Origin: Acidobacteriota bacterium
GTDB lineage: Bacteria > Acidobacteriota > Terriglobia > Bryobacterales > Bryobacteraceae
NCBI GenBank assembly: GCA_016201205.1
Contig: JACQDF010000126.1
Span: 1 to 38,495 of the forward strand
DNA: 38,495 bases
Direction: 5' to 3'
The notes beneath the pieces are model-generated. The model was given only the letters and a program-made list of their open reading frames with translations, had not been told where the DNA came from and made no database searches. The position numbers and the translations under genes are program-made. Positions 14,610 through 23,212 of this stretch are shown here, piece by piece (the stretch's first letter is position 1; each line of letters begins with the position of its first letter).

Positions 14610-16913
14610 ATGAAGGTTCTGGTTTTATGTGTGATCGCCGCGCTGAGTGCCGCGGCTCAAACGGTACCCGGGCGGTACATCCTGGAGCTGGAAAGTGCGC
14701 CGCCGGCGGGCAAGACCGAGCGCTCAGCCCGCATCCGGGCCGAGCAAGAGCTGGTGAAAGGGGCACTGGCCCTGCGAGAGGTGACCGTGCGTGCCACGGT
14801 GGACACCGTCGCCAACGCCATTATTGTCGAAGGGGCGGATCCGGCTCAATTGGCTGGATTGCCAGGGGTTCGGCGAATTCATGAGGTCCGGTATCTGACC
14901 GTGAAACTGGACCGCGTGTTGCCCCTTATGAAACTCCCGGAGGCTTGGGAGAAAGCGGGTGGACGCGACCGCGCGGGCGCCGGGATCAAGATCGGCATTA
15001 TTGACACGGGAATCGACTATTGGCATTTGGGTTTCCAGGATTCTTCCATGAAGGCCCCGGACGGATTCCCCAAGTTTTCGCCTGAAACCAACCGCAGCTA
15101 CACCAACGGAAAAGTTATCGTGGCGCGCAGCTACGATGGCGGATCCGCTGAAGACAAGGTCGGCCACGGCACCGGTGTGGCCATGGCGGCAGCGGGCGTC
15201 TACCATCTGGGAGCACGGGGCTTTATGGCGGGAGCGGCGCCCGGGGCCTGGCTCGGAAGCTATCGCGCCAACGATGGCCCAAGCGAGCGGTTCACCACGG
15301 ACAACATCCTCCGCGCGATGGACGATGCGGTGAAAGACGGCATGGATGTGATCAACCTGAGCTTGGGGGCGCCCGGCATCTCGTCCACGGCGGACAGCAT
15401 TCTTTCGCTGGCGATCCAGAAAGCAGTGCAGTCGGGTGTCGTTATGGTGACGGCGGCGGGCAACGAAGGTCCTGACGTGGCGACGATTTCGGACGCGGGA
15501 TCCACGGACGAAGCGATCTCGGTGGGCGCCTCGGAGAATGACCGGATCCCGACGTCACCGGCGCTCATCATTGAGGGCGCGTCGATCACACCTTTCATCG
15601 CGGCGCCGGCCTCCAACAGCGAGGGCCATGCGCCGATTCAGGGGACGCTGCTGGACATCACGCAGTTTGACCGCAGCGGACTGGGCTGTGGGACTTTCCC
15701 GCCCAACAGCTTAAGAGGGAAAGTGGCGTTGATTCAGCGGGGAGAGTGTTTCTTTTCCGAGAAATTCGCCAACGCGCAGGCGGCCGGCGCGGTCGCCGCC
15801 GTTGTCTATAACAACTCCAACAATCCCACGCGCGTGATCATGGATGTGGGCTCGGAGACGCTGGCTGGCCTGATGATCTCGCGTGCGGACGGGAACACTG
15901 TCAAGGATCGGCTGGCAGCCCAGCCGGACACGACATTTGTGCTTTTTTTCAGCCTCAGCCTGCCGGAGGATCCCAACCAGGTTGCCGACTTCTCCAGCCG
16001 CGGTCCGACGGTGGATCTGACCGTCAAGCCGGACGTGCTGGCAATCGGGGGGAACGTGATCACGGCGACAAACGGAACCACGCCTGGGGACCCCGACACG
16101 AGCGGGTATATCGTAGCCGATGGGACCAGCCTTTCCTCCCCGCTGGTGGCAGGCGCGGCGGCGGTGGTGAAAGGCGCGCGTCCGGGTCTGACGGTGGCGC
16201 AATACCGCTCGCTGGTGATCAACAGCGCCCGGACGTTCCCGGAAGGAAGCAATGCCATCGATGTGCAGCAGACGGGTGCGGGCATTCTGAACCTGTCCGC
16301 GGCCCTGACAACGAACGCCGTGGCGACGCCGGTCTCGGTGAGTTTCGGCGAACTCCGTGGCCAGAGCAGTCTATCGAAAGACTTGACGGTGGGCAATGTA
16401 GGGCGAGGAGACACCTTCACAATGGAAGTGGTGTCCAACGACAGCCTGAAACCGGAGCTTTCGTCGCCGTCCGTATCGCTGGGCCAGGGTGCGACGGCGA
16501 CGGTGAAGGTGTCCTGGCCACACGCCAGCCCTCCGGCGGGCGCTTATCAAGGGTATATCCAGATCAAGTCGGCGGACGGGAGCGTGTCCCAGGTGCCGTA
16601 CTGGCTGGCGGTGCGCTCGACGACGCCGAAGGCGATCTCGCTCGCCAGTTTGCCGGTCCGGGGTACACCGGGCTCGCAGGTGGACGTTCTGTTCCGGGTG
16701 GTGGATGGCGCCTCGCTGTCGTTGCTGGAGCCGCAGCCGGACGTCACGGTGGTGGGCGGAGGCGGAACCGTCACGCTGGTGCGTCTGCTGGGCTCGCAGT
16801 ATCCCGGCCTGTACGTGGGACGCTTACGGCTGGGACTGGAGGCCGGCATCAACACATTCAAAGTAACGGCAGGGGGGCTGGAGCGGCAATTCAACATCCG
16901 GGGAGGCAACTGA
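14610..16913 (+). CDS. Secreted subtilisin-like serine protease (S8) with PA domain
   Basis: A 767-residue exported protease. Signal peptide about residues 1-16 (MKVLVLCVIAALSAAA); inhibitor-like propeptide about 20-100. The S8 catalytic triad is complete: D132 in GIIDTGIDYWH, H186 in VGHGTGVAM and S507 in DGTSLSSPLVAG, with oxyanion N285 in TAAGNEGP. A protease-associated (PA) domain is inserted between about 345 and 450 (LRGKVALIQRGECFFSEKFA), as in lactocepin- and cucumisin-type subtilases. The remaining 230 residues form beta-sandwich domains that probably help substrate binding or surface retention. It degrades extracellular protein; its specificity is unknown. The ribosome-binding site is weak. 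The next gene starts 12 bases after its stop, so the two form an operon. Confidence 0.93.
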   Translation: MKVLVLCVIAALSAAAQTVPGRYILELESAPPAGKTERSARIRAEQELVKGALALREVTVRATVDTVANAIIVEGADPAQLAGLPGVRRIHEVRYLTVKLDRVLPLMKLPEAWEKAGGRDRAGAGIKIGIIDTGIDYWHLGFQDSSMKAPDGFPKFSPETNRSYTNGKVIVARSYDGGSAEDKVGHGTGVAMAAAGVYHLGARGFMAGAAPGAWLGSYRANDGPSERFTTDNILRAMDDAVKDGMDVINLSLGAPGISSTADSILSLAIQKAVQSGVVMVTAAGNEGPDVATISDAGSTDEAISVGASENDRIPTSPALIIEGASITPFIAAPASNSEGHAPIQGTLLDITQFDRSGLGCGTFPPNSLRGKVALIQRGECFFSEKFANAQAAGAVAAVVYNNSNNPTRVIMDVGSETLAGLMISRADGNTVKDRLAAQPDTTFVLFFSLSLPEDPNQVADFSSRGPTVDLTVKPDVLAIGGNVITATNGTTPGDPDTSGYIVADGTSLSSPLVAGAAAVVKGARPGLTVAQYRSLVINSARTFPEGSNAIDVQQTGAGILNLSAALTTNAVATPVSVSFGELRGQSSLSKDLTVGNVGRGDTFTMEVVSNDSLKPELSSPSVSLGQGATATVKVSWPHASPPAGAYQGYIQIKSADGSVSQVPYWLAVRSTTPKAISLASLPVRGTPGSQVDVLFRVVDGASLSLLEPQPDVTVVGGGGTVTLVRLLGSQYPGLYVGRLRLGLEAGINTFKVTAGGLERQFNIRGGN

Positions 16914-16925
16914 CCGGAGGTTCGG

Positions 16926-19478
16926 ATGCACATGCGGACGGCCTGGTGCGCGCTGGCGATGGCCGGCGCGGTCTGGGGACAATCGCGCCTGTTCACCGCG
17001 GAAGATCTCGAGCGCGTGGCTGCGTGGTCGCAAAGCGAGCGCTGGGCGGCGGACGCTCGAACCGCTCTGGTGCGATCGGCGGAGACCTGGCCCAAGGCCC
17101 ACCTCGACAGGTTCGGATTGCAGGAGCTGGCTCTGCCGGCGGACGGCGGCCAGTGGACGCTTTGGTACGTATGCCCGGTGCACGGCGTCTCTCTTCAATA
17201 CCAACCGCCGAACACGCACCGCTGTCCCGTCGATGGCCGCGTGTTCACGGGCTGGCCGTTCGACCAGGTGATCTTCTCGCGGCGGCATTCGGACCTGGCG
17301 GCGGCGGCTCGGGATAACGCGCTCGCATACCGGCTGACCGGCATCCGCAAGTATGCGGAGGCAGCCGCCTGGATTCTGAAGGAGTACGCCGCAAAGTACC
17401 TGACGTATCCGATCAAGGACAAAGACAACCGTCCGAACGTGCGGTCCGGAGCGCGCGTGGGTGCGCAGACGCTGGATGAAGCGGTGTGGCTGATTCCGGT
17501 AGCCTGGGCGTACGATCTGCTCGCCGGCAGCGATGTTCTGGCCGCCGCCGAGCGCGACGGGATCGAGCGAACTCTGTTGCGGCCGGCAGTCGAGGTAATC
17601 CAGCGCAATGATGCCGGTGTCAGCAACTGGCAGTCGTGGCACAACGCCGCCATCGGCGCAGTGGGTTTCGCGCTGCCGGACCAAGGCCTGATCCAGCAGG
17701 CAGTGGATGGCAGGAGCGGCTTCCGGTTCCAGATGAACAACTCCGTGATTGGCGAAGGGTTCTGGTACGAGGGAGCGTGGAGCTATCACTACTACGCCCT
17801 CGATCCTCTGATCCAGCTTGCGGAGATGGCGGTTCGGAGCGGAATGGATCTATGGGCCGAACCGGGCCTGCGAGGCATGTTCTCCGCGCCTCTCAAGCTG
17901 ACGTTCGCCGACGGGAGTCTGCCGGCGTTCAACGACAGCAACACGGTGAACCTGGCCGGTTATGCGCGGATGTATGACGTCGCCTACGGCAGATATGGCG
18001 ATCCTTTGTTCGCGGCGGTGGCGCGGAAGGGATCCAGAGGGCGCGACGCGTTGCTGTTTGGTGCGCGCGAGCTTGAGCCGGCGGAGCTCTGGGCGCTTCA
18101 GAGCGAAGTCATTTCCGACGCCGGTTTTGCCGTTCTCCGTGCTCCTTCAGGCGACCATGCGGTGACCATGAAATTCGGCCCGCATGGCGGCGGGCATGGC
18201 CACTACGACAAGCTGGGGCTGATCTCGTACGCCTATGGCTGCATTCTGGCGGTGGACCCAGGAACGCAGAGCTATGCTGCTCCGACCCACGACACGTGGG
18301 ACAAAATGACGGTGGCGCATAACACAGTCGTCGTGGATGAGCGGACCCAGAAGGAGGCAACGGGAAAGCTGTTGTGGCGGGACCTGGCGGGAGAATACAG
18401 CGCGGTGCGCGCCGAAGCCGGTCCGGCGTATGACGGCGTGCGGCTCGAGCGCACTCTGCTGGTGACGGCAGACTATCTGCTCGATGTGTTCCGCGCGGAT
18501 GCGGCCGACGCGAGGCCTCGCAAGCTCGACTGGGTGTATCACAACTTCGGGTCGCTGGAGGCGGGCCTGGCGATGACGCCTTACAATGAGTTTCCCAAAC
18601 AGAACGGGTATCAACACCTGACCGAGAACAGAGCGGTTGAAACAGCCGGGCCGTGGCAAGTACGGTTCGACGGGACGCCGCGGGAGGCTGTGAACTACGG
18701 CGCCGTGTATGCGAGCACGGCGGAGGTCGCCGGTTTGTATCAGCACTCGATGGAGCAATCTTCGGGAGGGCGGTTCTCCGGAAAGCTGTCCTATGATTTC
18801 CGTGGCGCGGGTTATCTGCTTTTCTCGACGCCGCTGCTCGGCGGCCAGCCGGACCGGACGCCCAGCGGATTACGGGTGAGCGTATTCGGCGACGGGTCCG
18901 GGCATCCGCTGACGCTGCGCATCAATGACGCCACCGATGAGCGGTTCGTGATCGGCGTCGGGCCCGTGAGCTGGACGGGCTGGAAGACCCTCGATGTGCA
19001 CGAGCCGGCGAAATGGCAGCACTACCTGGGCAACAATGACGGTCTGATCGACACGCCGATTCGCACCGTCGCCTTCGAGTTGCAGCAGTCGGCGCCGGGT
19101 CCAAGGACTGGCGCGCTGTACGTGGACGACATCACTGTTCTGTATGGGAGCGAGGCGCGCCTGGCGGAGGATTTTGAGCTGCTGGTACGGCACCTGCGGC
19201 TCTGGATGCTGGGAGAAGAGGCGACCACCGTGGTGTCGGGCAAAGGCCTGGGGCCGGACCTGCTGAAACCGGCGCCTTACGTAATGGCGAGGCGGCAAGG
19301 ACAGAAGGCGGAGTTCCTTGCGCTGCTCGAGCCGTACCGCACCGAGCCTCAGGTGGTCGAATTCCGCCGCGAGCAGGATGGCCTGTATGTGATCCGCGGG
19401 GCGCTGTTTGAAGACCGTTTTCGTTTGGGCGAGCAAGGCGTGGAAGGATACGTGCGTGTTATACTGAGAGGGCAATGA
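16926..19478 (+). CDS. Secreted heparinase II/III-like polysaccharide lyase
   Basis: An 850-residue protein with signal peptide [19 protein letters not shown] and ribosome-binding site CCGGAGG. Architecture: an alpha/alpha toroid (about residues 40-400) followed by the heparinase II/III beta-sandwich. Conserved patches of this lyase superfamily (alginate and heparin lyases, e.g. PL15/PL17-like) are visible: [30 protein letters not shown] and [19 protein letters not shown], with candidate catalytic asparagine, tyrosine and histidines. A cysteine pair pattern, CPVHG with CPVDG at about 83-102, may bind a metal. The enzyme would cleave uronic-acid-containing polysaccharide by beta-elimination outside the cytoplasm; the substrate cannot be told from sequence. 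It follows the protease by 12 bases and overlaps rpmE by ATGA. Confidence 0.9.
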   Translation: MHMRTAWCALAMAGAVWGQSRLFTAEDLERVAAWSQSERWAADARTALVRSAETWPKAHLDRFGLQELALPADGGQWTLWYVCPVHGVSLQYQPPNTHRCPVDGRVFTGWPFDQVIFSRRHSDLAAAARDNALAYRLTGIRKYAEAAAWILKEYAAKYLTYPIKDKDNRPNVRSGARVGAQTLDEAVWLIPVAWAYDLLAGSDVLAAAERDGIERTLLRPAVEVIQRNDAGVSNWQSWHNAAIGAVGFALPDQGLIQQAVDGRSGFRFQMNNSVIGEGFWYEGAWSYHYYALDPLIQLAEMAVRSGMDLWAEPGLRGMFSAPLKLTFADGSLPAFNDSNTVNLAGYARMYDVAYGRYGDPLFAAVARKGSRGRDALLFGARELEPAELWALQSEVISDAGFAVLRAPSGDHAVTMKFGPHGGGHGHYDKLGLISYAYGCILAVDPGTQSYAAPTHDTWDKMTVAHNTVVVDERTQKEATGKLLWRDLAGEYSAVRAEAGPAYDGVRLERTLLVTADYLLDVFRADAADARPRKLDWVYHNFGSLEAGLAMTPYNEFPKQNGYQHLTENRAVETAGPWQVRFDGTPREAVNYGAVYASTAEVAGLYQHSMEQSSGGRFSGKLSYDFRGAGYLLFSTPLLGGQPDRTPSGLRVSVFGDGSGHPLTLRINDATDERFVIGVGPVSWTGWKTLDVHEPAKWQHYLGNNDGLIDTPIRTVAFELQQSAPGPRTGALYVDDITVLYGSEARLAEDFELLVRHLRLWMLGEEATTVVSGKGLGPDLLKPAPYVMARRQGQKAEFLALLEPYRTEPQVVEFRREQDGLYVIRGALFEDRFRLGEQGVEGYVRVILRGQ

Positions 19479-19711
19479 AAGCCGGTATTCATCCCGCCTA
19501 CAACGAAGTAAACATCATCTGCGCATGCGGGAACACGTTTAAGACACGGTCCACTCACAAGGGTGACGTCCGCGTGGAAATCTGCTCGAGCTGTCACCCG
19601 TTCTTCACCGGCCGGCAGAAGCTGATCGACACCGAAGGACGCGTGGACCGGTTCCAGAAGAAGTATCAGCGCGCCAGGGAGCTTCAGGAAGCGAAAAGAA
19701 AAGCCGGCTGA
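19475..19711 (+). CDS. rpmE: 50S ribosomal protein L31
   Basis: A 78-residue protein that starts [20 protein letters not shown] and contains [20 protein letters not shown] and [10 protein letters not shown], the hallmarks of bacterial L31. The four zinc ligands of the C+ form are all present: C16, C18, C37 and C40. L31 sits at the central bridge between ribosomal subunits. The C-terminal tail ([12 protein letters not shown]) is slightly extended. The start ATG overlaps the stop of the polysaccharide lyase (ATGA), which implies at least partial translational coupling, an unusual partner for a ribosomal gene. I see no separate ribosome-binding site other than GAGAGG at 19467-19472, inside the lyase. 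Confidence 0.97.
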   Translation: MKAGIHPAYNEVNIICACGNTFKTRSTHKGDVRVEICSSCHPFFTGRQKLIDTEGRVDRFQKKYQRARELQEAKRKAG

Positions 19712-19719
19712 TTGAGCTT

Positions 19720-21153
19720 TCACTCGCGTGGGATGAGCCGCATCGTGCTCAGGATCACGGTCAGCCGCCGGTCGTCCTCCGCCGTCCGCCACACCGGCGA
19801 GGCGAGGATCTCGACGTGGTAGTCCCCGGCCTCCGGCACATCGGCTTCGAGCACAAAGACGCCCGTTCGATCGAGATCCCATGCGCCGGCCGAAGATCCG
19901 TTCACACGAACCTCGATGCGCGGATGACGGCCGCCGGCGAAAGAATTCTCATGCAGGTAGCCGCGGACACGGAGGCGTTGGGGCGTCATAAGGACGCGTG
20001 TCAGCCGCGCGGTGGCCCGAGGGCCGATCCAGCGGTACATGTTGCCGAAAACGCCTTCGAGCTCATGCCAGCCTTCGCCGAGCCGGGAGACGTGGCCCGG
20101 AAGCGAACAGTCGAGAATATCCTCGCGGTCGCCGGGATACAGCTCTTTCTTTTCGGCGGAAGGGAGCAGGTTGTAGACGCCGCCTTCCAGTGCGGCTTGA
20201 TAGCCGCAGTGCTCGCACCGCAATGCGCCAGCGGCATCGCGGGCAAGATCCGAGCGGCAATCGGGGCAGCGAAGCAGCGTCTCGAATGAGGGCATCGCCG
20301 GCGCCGCGCCGGCCGCATCGCCCGCCTTGCGGCACACAGCAGCGAGCGTCCCGCCCAGAAGCTTGGCCGCGCGCCATTCACTTCCGTAGGGATCGAGCTT
20401 CACAGCCAGGCGTTTCACCACGCGCTCGCCCCAGCCGCGCTCGGGCACGAAGATCTGATACTGCCGGGCCGCGAAGTGCTGCGTGATCAGGTGATGCCAT
20501 TCCCGGATGCCCATCGAGTGATTCTGGCGAATGCCGAAGCTTTCTTCCTGCTGAGCGCCAATGACGTCGCGCACCAGATAGCCGAGCAGCCCCCAGTCAT
20601 AGAGTTTGCGCTCCCAGGGTCTCAGGTGCTCGTAGTAGGGGCAACGGTACAAGCGCAGCGACAGCAGGCGCTTCAGCGGCTCTTCGGCGAACAGAAACAC
20701 GCCCCCGGGGGCAAGCACGCGCTTCACCTCGAGGAACACGCTCTCCATATTCATGAACTGGCTGAGCATCTGGTAAGCCATCACAAAGCGCAGCGAGCAA
20801 TCGCGGAAGGGCAGACTGGCCGCATCGCCAGCGACCCGCACCGGCGCGCGCTCCAGCCCCCAGGCATCCATCAGATGAATGCCGTGACGCAGCGCGTCGG
20901 CGGAAAGATCGAGCGCGAAACCGTCCTCGCCGAATTCATTGGCGAGCATGTAGCTGGAATGCCCGGCCGCCGAGCCGATCTCGAGAAACGGCGTCATCGG
21001 GCCAATGAAATCCAGATGCCTCCGGATGACAAGCCCGCGACGGCGGTTTTGTTCGGCGTAGACCGCGAGCGCGCGCTCCGGCTGGCCGAAGCTGGCGAAG
21101 TTGTGCCACTCGACTTCAGCGCGTTTCACGGCCAGCGACTGCGCTTCCATCAC
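19720..21153 (-). CDS. SAM-dependent methyltransferase with zinc-ribbon and beta-sandwich domains
   Basis: A 477-residue protein. Residues about 45-160 form a class I methyltransferase fold: SAM-binding FLEIGSAAGHSSYMLAN, acidic LDLSADALRHG, and motif IV/post-I region VMAYQMLSQFMNMESVFLEV with LAPGGVFLFAEEP. A Trm112-like zinc ribbon follows at about 290-330 (LLRCPDCRSDLARD and LRCEHCGYQAALEGGVYNLL, four cysteines). The C-terminal 110 residues look like a beta-sandwich (RIEVRVNGSSAGAWDLDRTG). The combination recalls sugar- or glycan-modifying methyltransferases, but the substrate is unknown. Its ATG overlaps the HAD gene stop by 4 bases, so the two are coupled. It converges on rpmE with 8 bases between stops. 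Confidence 0.85.
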   Translation of the reverse strand: MMEAQSLAVKRAEVEWHNFASFGQPERALAVYAEQNRRRGLVIRRHLDFIGPMTPFLEIGSAAGHSSYMLANEFGEDGFALDLSADALRHGIHLMDAWGLERAPVRVAGDAASLPFRDCSLRFVMAYQMLSQFMNMESVFLEVKRVLAPGGVFLFAEEPLKRLLSLRLYRCPYYEHLRPWERKLYDWGLLGYLVRDVIGAQQEESFGIRQNHSMGIREWHHLITQHFAARQYQIFVPERGWGERVVKRLAVKLDPYGSEWRAAKLLGGTLAAVCRKAGDAAGAAPAMPSFETLLRCPDCRSDLARDAAGALRCEHCGYQAALEGGVYNLLPSAEKKELYPGDREDILDCSLPGHVSRLGEGWHELEGVFGNMYRWIGPRATARLTRVLMTPQRLRVRGYLHENSFAGGRHPRIEVRVNGSSAGAWDLDRTGVFVLEADVPEAGDYHVEILASPVWRTAEDDRRLTVILSTMRLIPRE

Positions 21154-21854
21154 GAGAAAAAGTACTCCACGTCGAGTGCGCGCAGATCCTCGACCAGCAG
21201 ATCCGGGTGGCAGCCGGCGAGATCTTCCGCCGGAGAAAGCCCGGTGGCCACCGCCACCGCCCGAACCCGGTTGGCCTGCGCGGCTGTCACATCATTGGGA
21301 TGATCCCCGATCAGCGACACGGGCGCGCCGGCGTCGATCCAGCCCTCCCGGCGAGCCTGGCTCACGGCGGATCGCACCAGGCCGGCGCGGGTGCCGCCCC
21401 GGTCCGAAAAAGCGCCGAAGCGGAAGAAGCGTTTCAATCCGGCGCGCTCGACCTTCTTCCAGCCGATGCGGGTGAGATTGCCGGAAACCAGACCGGTGGC
21501 GGCGCCGAAGCGGTGTAACGCTTCGAGCAGCTCCGGAACGCCAGGGCACACCTTGTCTCGCAGGTCGGCCGGACAGCGCCGGGCATACACCCACTGCGCT
21601 CGGGCGATCAGCCGCGGCATCCATTGGCGGATTTTCGCTTCGCCGGCGCCTTGGTCGCGCAGCATCCAGGCCAAAATGTCGGGATCGAGCATGCCTTGCA
21701 CGGGAATGTTGTCCGTGGTGGCCTCCAGGCCAGTGACGTTGCGGACTGCTTCCACCAGCGCTTCGCGATGGTGCGGGCCGGCCCGCCGGAGCAAGGTGCC
21801 GTCAATGTCGAACAGCACCAAGGCCGGCGCCGCACGGCCATTCCAATGGGCCAT
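21150..21854 (-). CDS. HAD family hydrolase (phosphoglycolate phosphatase-like)
   Basis: A 234-residue HAD phosphatase of subfamily IA type. Motif I is LFDIDGTLLRR (nucleophile and acid/base aspartates); motif II is GLVSGNL; motif III is likely in RAGLVRSAV or KVERAGLKRF; motif IV is LIGDHPNDVTAAQANRVRAV. A helical cap lies between motifs I and II. The substrate is not determinable: phosphoglycolate, nucleotides or sugar phosphates are all possible. It shares ATGA with the downstream methyltransferase and lies 27 bases after the cytochrome gene, so it is probably part of the same minus-strand transcript. Confidence 0.88.
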   Translation of the reverse strand: MAHWNGRAAPALVLFDIDGTLLRRAGPHHREALVEAVRNVTGLEATTDNIPVQGMLDPDILAWMLRDQGAGEAKIRQWMPRLIARAQWVYARRCPADLRDKVCPGVPELLEALHRFGAATGLVSGNLTRIGWKKVERAGLKRFFRFGAFSDRGGTRAGLVRSAVSQARREGWIDAGAPVSLIGDHPNDVTAAQANRVRAVAVATGLSPAEDLAGCHPDLLVEDLRALDVEYFFS

Positions 21855-21881
21855 GAACTTCCATGATAGCGGGCGGCGACG

Positions 21882-22451
21882 TTACGGAAGGCTGTGACAC
21901 TGGCGGCAGGCGGTCTGTTTCGGCAGCTTGAGATGGGACCTGGCGGCAGAGCCGTGAGGCAGATGGCAGTTCTGGCAATCGGCAAGCAGGTCCGTGTTGT
22001 GCGTGTGAACCTCGGGATACTTCTGCTTGTCGTGGCAGGTGAAGCACAGCGGCGCCAGCGATGCGCGCTTCATCGCCCAGACGCCGTCTCTGACCGCGTG
22101 GCAGGCGTCGCACGCGGTGGGAGCGGGCGGATGCGGCCGGAACATCTTCCAGCCGTCCTGTTCTTTCCCGGCGGCGAATCGGATTCTGGCTTCTCCGCCT
22201 TCACTGCGAAGAATCAACTCGTGCGCGCCCTCGGCTACTTTGATCTCGCCCAGCACCACTCCGGGCGCGGGAGAAACCACCTCGACCGGCTTGCCATCGA
22301 GCAGCGCCTGCGCTTTGCCATCCGTTTTGCCGATCAGGCGCACGATCCCGGGAGCGACGACCGATTCATGGGCCGGCGTGAGAATCGCCGGAGATTCCTG
22401 GGCAAAGACCGCGGCGGCCCAGGCAACAACCATCAAACATCGATGCGGCAT
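21882..22451 (-). CDS. Exported tetrahaem cytochrome c (doubled CXXCH type)
   Basis: A 189-residue protein. The signal peptide is MPHRCLMVVAWAAAVFAQ. A beta-rich section follows (residues about 20-95), then a compact haem region with four CXXCH sites: CDACH, CFTCH, CQNCH and CRQCH. Additional histidines (VHTHN, LPHGSAARSHLKL) could be sixth ligands. It belongs to the cytochrome c3/doubled-CXXCH group and would carry electrons in the periplasm. Two starts are possible: ATG 22451 overlaps the upstream beta-propeller by 19 bases, while ATG 22433 overlaps its stop as TGATG. The longer form gives a better signal peptide because it adds an arginine. Translational coupling to the beta-propeller is likely either way. 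Confidence 0.88.
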   Translation of the reverse strand: MPHRCLMVVAWAAAVFAQESPAILTPAHESVVAPGIVRLIGKTDGKAQALLDGKPVEVVSPAPGVVLGEIKVAEGAHELILRSEGGEARIRFAAGKEQDGWKMFRPHPPAPTACDACHAVRDGVWAMKRASLAPLCFTCHDKQKYPEVHTHNTDLLADCQNCHLPHGSAARSHLKLPKQTACRQCHSLP

Positions 22452-23212
22452 ATCCAGCCGGAATCAGGACTGTTGTTCGGCTTTCCGCCCGGCGCGATGC
22501 CTGCATCGCAGTAGTAGAGATGGCCTTTGTAGAGGCACATGCCATGCGGGTCGGGGTCCTTGTCGCTGAGCTGGATCATCTCCACCACTGTGCCGTCCTT
22601 GGCGTCCATCTTGTGAATGACGCGGTCGTTGGAGAACATGCACCAGATGAAGCCCTTGTCCCAGGCCAGGCCGTGCGCTCGGCCCAGCTTACAGGGGATT
22701 TGGTGCAGCACCTTCCAGGTCTTGGGATCCATCTGTGAGAGCTTCTGAATCTTCAGCGAAGTGACCCAGAGCGTGCCTTTGGCGAATTCGAGGCCGTGCA
22801 CGCCGCCGCCGCCGGGGATGTCATACCGCGTCAGTGTCTTTCCGTTCCTGGGATCGACCTTCACGACCTGGCCGGCGCCGGCGCCGGTGTCGGTCGGCTT
22901 GGGGTCGCGCCACAGCGCCTTGCCGTTGGCGGCCATCCAAAGGCAGCCATCGCCGAAGGCAATGCCGCTGGTGTTGGACGATTCGGTCTGGACCTTCTGG
23001 AGCACCTTGCCTTTCCAGTCCATCAGGTAGGCGGCATCACTGACCTGCTCACCGATCCAAACGCCTTCGGGCACGGTTTCCATTGCGTTGGGGTGCGCTT
23101 CCGGCGAACGGAACAGCTTCGTTACCTTCGCTTTGTGAACAGGAGCATCCTTGCTGGCGCGGGCGATGGCCGCGGCCAGAATTCCTGCGGAAAACAGTCT
23201 TCGGTTTACCAT
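22433..23212 (-). CDS. Exported beta-propeller protein (SMP-30/PQQ-repeat-like)
   Basis: A 259-residue protein that starts MVNRRLFSAGILAAAIARA; the NRRLFS followed by a hydrophobic stretch looks like a Tat signal. The rest consists of repeated beta blades with aspartate-x-lysine turns: YLMDWKGKVLQKVQTES, VVKVDPRNGKTLTRYDIP, LSQMDPKTWKVLHQIPC and IHKMDAKDGTVVEMIQL. This is the pattern of seven-bladed propellers such as SMP-30, Vgb or PQQ/NHL proteins. No catalytic set is obvious; it could bind a ligand or mediate complex formation. The frame is open much further upstream (to 23638), but that part lies inside the FMN oxidoreductase gene in another frame, and the Tat-like start at 23212 overlaps that gene by 7 bases. 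Confidence 0.82.
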   Translation of the reverse strand: MVNRRLFSAGILAAAIARASKDAPVHKAKVTKLFRSPEAHPNAMETVPEGVWIGEQVSDAAYLMDWKGKVLQKVQTESSNTSGIAFGDGCLWMAANGKALWRDPKPTDTGAGAGQVVKVDPRNGKTLTRYDIPGGGGVHGLEFAKGTLWVTSLKIQKLSQMDPKTWKVLHQIPCKLGRAHGLAWDKGFIWCMFSNDRVIHKMDAKDGTVVEMIQLSDKDPDPHGMCLYKGHLYYCDAGIAPGGKPNNSPDSGWICRIDV

